From NCBI RefSeq assembly GCF_039822625.1, contig NZ_JBDLLG010000001.1:1-64000 (forward strand): 64,000 nt of DNA. Reading direction: 5' to 3'. This stretch comes from Marinimicrobium locisalis (GTDB taxonomy: Bacteria > Pseudomonadota > Gammaproteobacteria > Pseudomonadales > Cellvibrionaceae). Position numbers and translations under genes: made by a program. The notes under the pieces are model-generated. The model had not been told where the DNA came from. It saw nothing but the letters and a program-made list of their open reading frames with translations, and did not search any database. Of this stretch, positions 15,732 through 22,481 are shown one piece after another (within the stretch, counting starts at the first letter, position 1; each line of letters starts with the position of its first letter).

Positions 15732-16211
15732 ATGCGAGTAGGTCAGGGCTTTGACGTGCATGCGTTCGGCCCCGGTGACAAGGTGGTCATCGGCGGCGTC
15801 ATTATTCCCCACGAACGCGGCTTGGTAGCCCATTCCGATGGTGATGTCCTGTTGCACGCGCTGTGTGATGCGCTGCTGGGCGCGGCGGGGCTCGGGGACA
15901 TCGGCCGTCATTTTCCCGATACCGACCCCGGCTACAAAAATGCGGACAGTCGCGCTCTGCTGCGCATGGTCTACGCCAAGGTCAAGGCCGAAGGTTGGGT
16001 GTTGGCGAATGCCGATATGACCGTTATCGCCCAGGCGCCCCGGCTTTCCGGGCATGTTCGCCACATGGTGGATCGCATCGCCGATGATCTGGAAAGTGAG
16101 CGCGGCCAGATTAATATAAAAGCGACCACCACCGAACGCCTCGGTTTTACCGGCCGGAAAGAAGGCATTGCCGCTCAGGCCGTCGTTTTGTTGCAGCCAG
16201 CTCATGCGTGA
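15732..16211 (+). CDS. ispF: 2-C-methyl-D-erythritol 2,4-cyclodiphosphate synthase IspF
   Basis: Cyclises CDP-ME 2-phosphate with loss of CMP in the MEP pathway; works as a trimer. 159 residues. Metal ligands are in GFDVHAFG (Asp8, His10) and the HSDGDVLLHALCDALLGAAG helix. IGRHFPDTDPGYKNADS and NADMTVIAQAPRLSGH are the substrate loops. The TTTERLGFTGRKEGIAAQAV tail is diagnostic. Directly follows ispD without a gap. Confidence 0.97.
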   Translation: MRVGQGFDVHAFGPGDKVVIGGVIIPHERGLVAHSDGDVLLHALCDALLGAAGLGDIGRHFPDTDPGYKNADSRALLRMVYAKVKAEGWVLANADMTVIAQAPRLSGHVRHMVDRIADDLESERGQINIKATTTERLGFTGRKEGIAAQAVVLLQPAHA

Positions 16212-16256
16212 GCTTGACCGGCTATTAGAGCCTGACTTTTTGTTAGAGAAACCGCC

Positions 16257-17222
16257 ATGCCTCTGAGCCCCAGTGATTACCGCGCCCCCTGGTGGCTTCC
16301 GGGCGGGCATTTACAGACCCTGGTGCCCCGTTATCTTCGTCGCTTGGCGCTTACCGGGGAGTTGGTTGAAATTGAGCTCAATGATGACGATGTGCTCTAT
16401 GGCGAGCTGCACCGCGGCACGGACCCCGAGGCGCCGCTTCTGATTCTCTCTCACGGGCTCGAAGGCAGCGCCCGCAGTGGTTACATGCTGGGGGCGGCTC
16501 GAGCGGCGTTGGCCGAAGGTTGGTCCGTGCTGGCTTGGAACCTGCGCAGCTGCGGTGAGCGATTGAACCGTACCCCGCGAATTTACCACTCCGGCTGCAG
16601 CGATGATTTGGACCAGGTGATCCGTTGGGCGGAGCACGAAGGGTTCCGGCGAATTCGCCTGGCCGGATTTTCCCTCGGGGGCAACGTGACGCTCAAATGG
16701 CTGGGAGAGCAGGGCGAACGGGCCTTGACCCGAGGGGTTGAGAGCGCCGTGGCGGCCTCGGTGCCTCTTGATCTTCTCGCCTGCGTGCGCACGCTTGAGT
16801 GCCCGACGAACTGGGTGTATCACAAGCATTTCGTGCGTTCCATGAAGCAACGCTTGCTGGCCAAGGCGGCGCAATTTCCCGAGCACTTTGATCTCGCCCG
16901 GCTGAAGGGCATGAACACGCTCTGGCAGTTGGACGAACACTACACCGCGCCGCTCAACGGTTTTCGCGATGCGGCGGATTACTACGCCCGTTGCAGTGGC
17001 CGCTTTTTTCTCTCCGGTATTCGGGTGCCGACCCTGCTGGTGACCGCGCGCAATGACCCTTTTTTCGACGAGTCATGCTTTCCGGAGGAAGAGGCCCAGC
17101 GCCTGCCGCACTTTACATTGGAGGTGCCGGAGACCGGAGGTCATGTGGGGTTTTGGCAGGGGCCCGGCGCCTGGTGGCTCGAGCGGCGTTTGATTCGGCA
17201 CCTGAACGGGGTTCCTACATGA
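16257..17222 (+). CDS. YheT-family alpha/beta-fold hydrolase
   Basis: 321 residues of the UPF0017/YheT group of hydrolases, whose substrates are not established. Motifs: WLPGGHLQTLVPRYLRR near the N-terminus, LSHGLEGSARSGYMLG (oxyanion region), NLRSCGERLNRTPRIYHSG and the nucleophile elbow GFSLGGNVTLKWLGE. The acid lies in TARNDPFFDESCFP and the catalytic His in ETGGHVGFWQG. Its stop overlaps the truD start (ATGA at 17219-17222). It sits between ispF and truD, where related genomes often have them adjacent. Confidence 0.9.
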   Translation: MPLSPSDYRAPWWLPGGHLQTLVPRYLRRLALTGELVEIELNDDDVLYGELHRGTDPEAPLLILSHGLEGSARSGYMLGAARAALAEGWSVLAWNLRSCGERLNRTPRIYHSGCSDDLDQVIRWAEHEGFRRIRLAGFSLGGNVTLKWLGEQGERALTRGVESAVAASVPLDLLACVRTLECPTNWVYHKHFVRSMKQRLLAKAAQFPEHFDLARLKGMNTLWQLDEHYTAPLNGFRDAADYYARCSGRFFLSGIRVPTLLVTARNDPFFDESCFPEEEAQRLPHFTLEVPETGGHVGFWQGPGAWWLERRLIRHLNGVPT

Positions 17223-18223
17223 GCACAACAGAGTTTGATCTTGAGAACACTCGCGCCTGGGGCGGCCCGCTGATACGGGGTGGCTTTCGCGCGGTACCGG
17301 AAGACTTTCAGGTGGACGAGTCCCTGGGTTTTGAGCCCGATGGTGTGGGCGAGCACTGGTTGGTTCAGGTTCGCAAGCGCGGCGATAACACCGCCTGGGT
17401 GGCCGGGCAGCTCGCCCGTTGCGCCGGTGTGGGAGTTAAAGACGTGGGCTACTGTGGCCTGAAGGACCGCCACGCCGTAACCACCCAGTGGTTTAGCATT
17501 TACCAGCCACGGGGCGATGAGCCCCGGTGGGCGGAGCTGGAAGCCCAGGGCATTATGCCGCTGCGCTGGGGGCGCCACGGTCGCAAATTGCGCCGTGGGC
17601 AGCATGAGAGCAACCGCTTTGTCATTCGGTTGCGCGATATTGCCCCCCTTAAGCCGGGAGCGGGGGAGCACCTAGACGAACACCTACAACAAATAGCGGC
17701 AAACGGCGTGCCCAACTACTTTGGCCCTCAGCGTTTCGGCTGGGACGGGGGCAACCTCGTTCGTGCTCGGGACTGGTTGGTGCACGGTCGTGCCATCCGG
17801 CAGAGACAGCAGCGGTCCATGGCGCTCTCCGCCGCCCGCTCCTGGCTATTCAACCGCGTTCTCGAAGCGCGGGTTCGAGGGGGGAGCTGGCGCACTACGT
17901 TGCCGGGTGAACCGCTCGCCGAAGCCACCGGCCCCTTGTGGGGCAGGGGGCGACCGCTGGTGCAGGGGCAGGCCCTGGAGTTTGAAACCGAGGCCCTGGC
18001 ACAGTGGGGTGACTGGCTTGCGAAGCTGGAGCACGTGGGGCTGAACCAGGAGCGCCGTGCCCTAGGCCTGCGGCCGGAGGGGTTGAGCTGGCACCGGGAA
18101 GAGGGCGACCTGGTCCTGGCGTTCGCTCTGCCGCCGGGCACCTTCGCCACCGCCGTGCTCGCTGAACTGGCCGATTTGGATACCGCCTCCACGGAGGCGA
18201 CGACAGGCGCCTCTGTGCTATAG
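17219..18223 (+). CDS. truD: tRNA pseudouridine(13) synthase TruD
   Basis: Converts U13 of tRNA-Glu to pseudouridine. 334 residues. The catalytic aspartate is Asp83 in GYCGLKDRHAVTTQWFS, matching the GxKD motif of TruD. NRFVIRLRDI and NGVPNYFGPQRFGWDGGNL are the other family signatures; the TRUD insertion domain lies between residues about 150 and 300. The start at 17219 overlaps the upstream stop; the longer in-frame extension is coding sequence of the hydrolase gene. In relatives surE usually follows, but here pcm follows at once. Confidence 0.95.
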   Translation: MSTTEFDLENTRAWGGPLIRGGFRAVPEDFQVDESLGFEPDGVGEHWLVQVRKRGDNTAWVAGQLARCAGVGVKDVGYCGLKDRHAVTTQWFSIYQPRGDEPRWAELEAQGIMPLRWGRHGRKLRRGQHESNRFVIRLRDIAPLKPGAGEHLDEHLQQIAANGVPNYFGPQRFGWDGGNLVRARDWLVHGRAIRQRQQRSMALSAARSWLFNRVLEARVRGGSWRTTLPGEPLAEATGPLWGRGRPLVQGQALEFETEALAQWGDWLAKLEHVGLNQERRALGLRPEGLSWHREEGDLVLAFALPPGTFATAVLAELADLDTASTEATTGASVL

Positions 18224-18277
18224 TGAGCGCTTTGAAAACGTGCGATATTGACAGCTAGAGTTCTGGGGATACACGCA

Positions 18278-18952
18278 GTGACAAGTCTGACTTTGGAAGG
18301 TGTGGGAATGACTTCCCAGCGTACGCGGGAACGGTTGGTGCAACGGCTTGCGGACAAAGGGGTGAGTAACTTGCAGGTGCTAGACACCCTGCGCAATACG
18401 CCGCGTCACTGGTTTCTGGACGAGGCCCTGTCTCATCGTGCCTATGAGGATACCGCGCTGCCAATTGGTTATGGCCAAACCCTCTCCCAACCCTATGTTG
18501 TCGCCCGTATGACCGAAATCCTGCTCGGTGCCGCCGGTGGCAAGCTGAACAAGGTGCTTGAAGTGGGCACCGGGTCGGGCTACCAAACCAGCGTCCTCGC
18601 CCAACTGGTGGGGGAAGTGTACAGCGTCGAGCGCATCAAACCCCTTCAGGACAAGGCCCGTGCGCGTTTGCGGGAGCTGGGCCTGCGCAATGTCCACCTC
18701 AAGCACGCCGATGGCGGCTTCGGCTGGCCGGAGGCCGGTCCTTTCGATGGAATTTTGAGTACCGCCGCTCCTCGCTTTGTGCCCCAGGGGCTGCTGGACC
18801 AGCTCGGTCCCAATGGTGTTCTGGTAATCCCCGTGGGAGACCAGACCCAATCCCTTAATTTGGTGATGCGCGAGGGTGACTCAGAAAAGTTTGTCACCCA
18901 GGTGCTCGAACCGGTCAAGTTTGTTCCGCTTCTATCCGGAAAAAGCGGCTGA
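18278..18952 (+). CDS. pcm: Protein-L-isoaspartate O-methyltransferase Pcm
   Basis: Methylates L-isoaspartyl residues with SAM to start repair of aged proteins. From a GTG at 18278 it has 224 residues; TGGGGAT lies about 8 bases upstream. An internal ATG at 18308 (MTSQRTRERL) matches the start used in Pseudomonas and is the alternative; a TTG at 18248 is less likely. Motifs: ALPIGYGQTLSQPYVVARM, SAM-binding VLEVGTGSGYQTSVLAQL, VYSVERI and the C-terminal NGVLVIPVGD. Normally coupled to surE, which is absent. It ends 8 bases before the DUF368 gene. Confidence 0.95.
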   Translation: MTSLTLEGVGMTSQRTRERLVQRLADKGVSNLQVLDTLRNTPRHWFLDEALSHRAYEDTALPIGYGQTLSQPYVVARMTEILLGAAGGKLNKVLEVGTGSGYQTSVLAQLVGEVYSVERIKPLQDKARARLRELGLRNVHLKHADGGFGWPEAGPFDGILSTAAPRFVPQGLLDQLGPNGVLVIPVGDQTQSLNLVMREGDSEKFVTQVLEPVKFVPLLSGKSG

Positions 18953-18959
18953 TTTGCCC

Positions 18960-19934
18960 GTGTCAGACGTTACCCCCCGTAAAACACGCACTCGCTCCGT
19001 GCAAGCGACACTCATGCTGGGCCTCAAAGGGATGGCCATGGGCGCCGCCGATGTGGTGCCCGGTGTCTCCGGTGGCACTATTGCTTTTATTTCCGGCATT
19101 TATGACGAGCTGCTCGACTCCTTGCGCCGCTGGACGCCGGCGGCCCTGGGCGTTTGGTACCGCGAAGGTTTTCTAGCCTTCTGGGAGCACACCAACGGCA
19201 ACTTTTTGCTAACCGTGTTCGGTGGGGTGCTGCTGAGTATTTTTTCCCTGGCCAATGTTGTGAGCTACGCCTTGGAGTATCACCCGTTGTTGGTGTGGGG
19301 CTTCTTTTTCGGCTTGGTGGTGGCCTCGGTGGTGTATATCGGTCGCGGCCTAGCCCTGCGCAACCCTCAAGTATGGCTCGGGCTGGCAGCGGGCACATTG
19401 GTCGCGCTTTTGATCTCTTTCGGTAAGCCGATGCAACTGCCCGATGAGTGGTGGATGGTGTTTTTAGCCGGCAGCATTGCCATTTGCGCCATGATTTTAC
19501 CGGGGGTTTCCGGAAGCTTCTTGCTGTTGTTAATGGGGATGTACCCGGTCTTCATTCAAGCGGTGGCGGATCTGAATTGGTGGATTCTCGGTTGTTTTCT
19601 GGCCGGCTGTGTGACCGGACTCCTGGTGTTTTCCCATTTTCTGAGTTGGCTGCTGCATCGGTTCCGAGAGCAAACATTGGCGGTATTGACCGGTTTTTTG
19701 ATTGGTTCACTCAATATTATCTGGCCCTGGAAGCATACCGTCCAGACGTATGTAGACCGCCACGGAGAGGAAGTTCCACTGGTGCAAGACAACCTCTGGC
19801 CAATGGCTTACGGCTCCGTCACTGGAAATGATCCCCACACCGCCATGGTTTTGGTATTGATGGCACTGGGTTTGTTTCTGGTTTTGGGGTTGGAGTACTG
19901 GGCCTCGAAAAACGATGAAAACCTAAGTCAATGA
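18960..19934 (+). CDS. DUF368 domain polytopic membrane protein
   Basis: 324 residues from a GTG at 18960, eight bases after pcm; an in-frame TTG at 18954 is also possible. The DUF368 signature is GLKGMAMGAADVVPGVSGGTIAFISGIYDELL (given in part, residues about 21-52), repeated in weaker form as ICAMILPGVSGSFLLLLMGM. About eight hydrophobic segments follow. Recent work links DUF368 proteins to recycling of the undecaprenyl phosphate lipid carrier across the inner membrane; that assignment is family knowledge, not shown here. Co-oriented between pcm and nlpD. Confidence 0.88.
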   Translation: MSDVTPRKTRTRSVQATLMLGLKGMAMGAADVVPGVSGGTIAFISGIYDELLDSLRRWTPAALGVWYREGFLAFWEHTNGNFLLTVFGGVLLSIFSLANVVSYALEYHPLLVWGFFFGLVVASVVYIGRGLALRNPQVWLGLAAGTLVALLISFGKPMQLPDEWWMVFLAGSIAICAMILPGVSGSFLLLLMGMYPVFIQAVADLNWWILGCFLAGCVTGLLVFSHFLSWLLHRFREQTLAVLTGFLIGSLNIIWPWKHTVQTYVDRHGEEVPLVQDNLWPMAYGSVTGNDPHTAMVLVLMALGLFLVLGLEYWASKNDENLSQ

Positions 19935-19945
19935 AAGTCGTTAGG

Positions 19946-19964
19946 CCCACTAATAGTGGGTTTT
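19946..19964 (+). terminator. Short terminator-like hairpin after DUF368 gene
   Basis: CCCAC / GTGGG with loop TAATA followed by TTTT. The stem is short (extended by one G-T pair), so termination may be partial. Confidence 0.5.
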
Positions 19965-20094
19965 GCGACGCTGTTGTTACAATTGGTACAGTGAATGCGC
20001 GGTGTTACAACTCTCATTTTAGAGTATTTTCTAATAAGGAGAGGAGGTTAATCGCCAATTCAAATAAAGCTTGTGGAGTCGCGGGCAACTTGAT

Positions 20095-20895
20095 GTGAAA
20101 GTGACTATTTCGGACAAGCCAACCTTTCGAACTTGCAAAGTCAGTACAGTGATCTATATTTTGATCGCTCTGTTGCTGATATCCGCCTGTTCCTCCCAGC
20201 CCGCACAGGTGGTGAACCGGGAACAACCCCCTAGTCGCAAAATTCAACATCATCGAGTAAGCCCCGGCGAAACCCTGTATTCCATTGCTTGGCGGTACGA
20301 CGTTGATCATCGCCGGCTCGCCAAGCATAACGGTATCCGCCCACCTTTCACGATATACCCGGGGCAAATGCTTCAGTTGGACGTTGGTAGTGGGCCTGTC
20401 GAGTCAGCCGCCCCGCCCCCCGCCATCGCAAAGGAGTCCCCGTCCACTGAGAAAGCAACCCCCCGTTCGAAAAATCAAACAACGAGTAAACCCGCTCCTA
20501 CCAGTCCCCCTTTGGTTACCGGCGCCCCCCAATGGCGCTGGCCGGTGAAAGGCCGCGTGCTCAGTGCCTTCGGTGCATCCACGGGCTTGAACCAGGGTAT
20601 TGATATCGATGGAAAATTGGGAGACTCTGTACTTGCAGCCGCCGCTGGGCAAGTGGTTTACGCCGGAAACGGGCTGCGTGGGTACGGCAATCTGGTGATC
20701 ATAAAACATAATGATACCTTTCTAAGCGCTTACGCCCACAACCGACGCCTGACAGTGTCTGAGGGCGACTCGGTCAAAGCTGGCGAAGTCATTGCCGAAA
20801 TGGGAGCCACTGGAGCCGATAGTGTGCGTTTGCACTTTGAAATTCGGCGCGATGGAAAACCCGTTGACCCAATCGGGTATTTACCCAAGCGGTGA
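20095..20895 (+). CDS. nlpD: NlpD-type LysM/M23 lipoprotein (amidase activator)
   Basis: NlpD is an outer-membrane lipoprotein whose degenerate LytM domain activates the cell-separation amidase AmiC. A lipobox LLLISAC lies after a hydrophobic stretch. A LysM domain follows (HHRVSPGETLYSIAWRYDVD, then IYPGQMLQL), a Pro/Ser/Thr-rich linker, and the LytM/M23 domain (GIDIDGKLGDSV, GYGNLVIIKHN, SAYAHN, RLHFEIR). The zinc-ligand histidine before GID is Asn and the HLH motif is RLH, so it should lack hydrolase activity as in E. coli NlpD. The start is uncertain: TTG 20071, GTG 20095, GTG 20101 and GTG 20149 are all in frame. It precedes rpoS, its usual neighbour; rpoS transcripts often begin inside nlpD. 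Confidence 0.9.
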   Translation: MKVTISDKPTFRTCKVSTVIYILIALLLISACSSQPAQVVNREQPPSRKIQHHRVSPGETLYSIAWRYDVDHRRLAKHNGIRPPFTIYPGQMLQLDVGSGPVESAAPPPAIAKESPSTEKATPRSKNQTTSKPAPTSPPLVTGAPQWRWPVKGRVLSAFGASTGLNQGIDIDGKLGDSVLAAAAGQVVYAGNGLRGYGNLVIIKHNDTFLSAYAHNRRLTVSEGDSVKAGEVIAEMGATGADSVRLHFEIRRDGKPVDPIGYLPKR

Positions 20896-20999
20896 ACTAC
20901 ACCGCGCTTTGGAAGTTCGTAGTATAAAGATAATTTGGGTAAGGCCGATAAAAGCCTAGGGGCGGCTTAAGTTGGCCAAGACAAAGAGAGGGGTGATCT

Positions 21000-22013
21000 A
21001 TGGCACTGCAAGAACGGCACGCAAAATCGGAGCGTGAATCAACGGTATCGGTTCACGAGATTGACTTTAACGATGAAGCGGTGACATTGTCTGAGGACGA
21101 ACCTGTCGCCGCCCCCACCATTACCGCCCGGCGCGAACGGGCCAGTGTCGACCGAACGGGTGATGATCATTTCTCCAAGAGTCTCGATGCGACTCAGCTC
21201 TACCTTAACGAAATTGGTTTCTCTCCGCTGCTCAGCGCCGAAGAAGAAGTCTACTTTGCGCGCCGTGCGCTGCGGGGCGAGGACGCTGCCCGGCGTCGCA
21301 TGATTGAAAGCAACCTGCGGCTGGTGGTCAAGATTTCCCGCCGCTACGTCAACCGCGGCCTGGCGCTGCTCGATTTGATCGAGGAGGGTAATCTGGGCCT
21401 GATTCGAGCGGTTGAAAAGTTTGACCCGGAACGCGGGTTCCGTTTCTCCACTTACGCCACTTGGTGGATTCGCCAGACCATTGAACGGGCGATCATGAAC
21501 CAGACGCGCACCATTCGCCTGCCCATTCATGTGGTGAAAGAGCTTAATATTTACCTCAGAGCCGCACGGGAGTTGACCCAGAAGCTTGATCACGAGCCTT
21601 CTTCCGATGAGATTGCCACCTTACTGCAAAAACCGGTGGCGGATGTGGAGCGGATGCTGGGGCTCAATGAGCGAGTCACTTCCGTCGATAGTCCGATTGG
21701 CAACGCCTCGGATCGCTCGGTGGTGGATACCATTCCTGACATTAACAATTCAGATCCCGCCGCTCTGATGCAGGATGGGGACTTGAATGCCAGCTTGGAC
21801 CGCTGGTTGGACGATTTAAGTGAAAAGCAGCGTGAAGTGCTGGCCAGAAGGTTTGGCTTGCGCGGTCACGAAGTCTGCACCTTGGAAGAGGTGGGGCACG
21901 AAATCGGCCTGACGCGTGAACGGGTTCGCCAAATACAGGTGGAAGCCTTAAAGCGCCTGCGGGAAATCATTGAAAAGCAGGGCCTTAACAGCGAGGCGTT
22001 GTTCAGCGTCTAG
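21000..22013 (+). CDS. rpoS: RNA polymerase sigma factor RpoS
   Basis: General stress and stationary-phase sigma factor. 337 residues. Region 1.2 is DATQLYLNEIGFSPLLSAEEE; region 2 carries RMIESNLRLVVKISRRYVNRG, GNLGLIRAVEKFDPERGFRF and STYATWWIRQTIERAI. Region 3 follows (RLPIHVVKELN). Region 4 is REVLARRFGLRGHEVCTLEEVG with the helix-turn-helix GLTRERVRQIQVEALKRLR. The ATG has GAGAGGGG about 7 bases upstream. The 104-base nlpD-rpoS gap is a plausible leader for post-transcriptional control. Confidence 0.97.
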   Translation: MALQERHAKSERESTVSVHEIDFNDEAVTLSEDEPVAAPTITARRERASVDRTGDDHFSKSLDATQLYLNEIGFSPLLSAEEEVYFARRALRGEDAARRRMIESNLRLVVKISRRYVNRGLALLDLIEEGNLGLIRAVEKFDPERGFRFSTYATWWIRQTIERAIMNQTRTIRLPIHVVKELNIYLRAARELTQKLDHEPSSDEIATLLQKPVADVERMLGLNERVTSVDSPIGNASDRSVVDTIPDINNSDPAALMQDGDLNASLDRWLDDLSEKQREVLARRFGLRGHEVCTLEEVGHEIGLTRERVRQIQVEALKRLREIIEKQGLNSEALFSV

Positions 22014-22044
22014 ACGCTGCCAGCCTCGACAAAACGCACGAACG

Positions 22045-22078
22045 AAAAAAGCCGGGCGGGAAACCGCTCGGCTTTTTT
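22045..22078. terminator. Bidirectional terminator between rpoS and fdxA
   Basis: AAAAAAGCCGGGCGG, loop GAAA, CCGCTCGGCTTTTTT. A-run and T-run flank the stem on both sides, so it serves the convergent rpoS and fdxA genes. Confidence 0.92.
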
Positions 22079-22104
22079 CATGTGAGCCTTTTTAGGCAGG
22101 GTGC

Positions 22105-22428
22105 TTACCGCTCCAGGTATTGCAGCTTGCCCTCGACCCCGTCCCACTCTTCGGCGTCCGCCGGAGCGTCTTTCTTTTCGGTAATATTGGGCCACACCTC
22201 GGAGAGCTCGGCGTTTAGCTCCAGGAAGACATCTTGGCCCTCGGGCAACTCGTCTTCGGAGAAAATGGCATCCACTGGACACTCGGGTTCACACAGCGCG
22301 CAGTCGATGCACTCGTCCGGGTGAATTACGAGAAAATTGGGGCCTTCATAAAAGCAGTCAACGGGGCAGACTTCAACACAGTCTGTGTGTTTGCATTTAA
22401 TGCAGTTTTCCCCAACAACAAAGGTCAT
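22105..22428 (-). CDS. fdxA: 7Fe ferredoxin FdxA
   Basis: 107-residue seven-iron ferredoxin with one 3Fe-4S and one 4Fe-4S cluster. The cluster cysteines are in ENCIKCKHTDCVEVCPVDCF and in CIDCALCEPECPVDAI. An acidic C-terminal extension (about 45 residues, DELPEGQDVFLELNAELSE) is typical of the Azotobacter FdI group. The start MTFVVGENC at 22428 is the family start. The gene is conserved between rpoS and mutS in Pseudomonas-like genomes; its redox partner is unknown here. Confidence 0.95.
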   Translation of the reverse strand: MTFVVGENCIKCKHTDCVEVCPVDCFYEGPNFLVIHPDECIDCALCEPECPVDAIFSEDELPEGQDVFLELNAELSEVWPNITEKKDAPADAEEWDGVEGKLQYLER

Positions 22429-22481
22429 AGTGGACTCCAACTAACACGGTTCTGATTTGGGCGCTTATTCTAGCAGTATTC

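Noticed and set aside
20041..20047. Strong GAGGAGG as the nlpD ribosome site
   Set aside because: It is 24 or more bases from every possible in-frame start, too far for normal initiation; the nlpD start remains uncertain.
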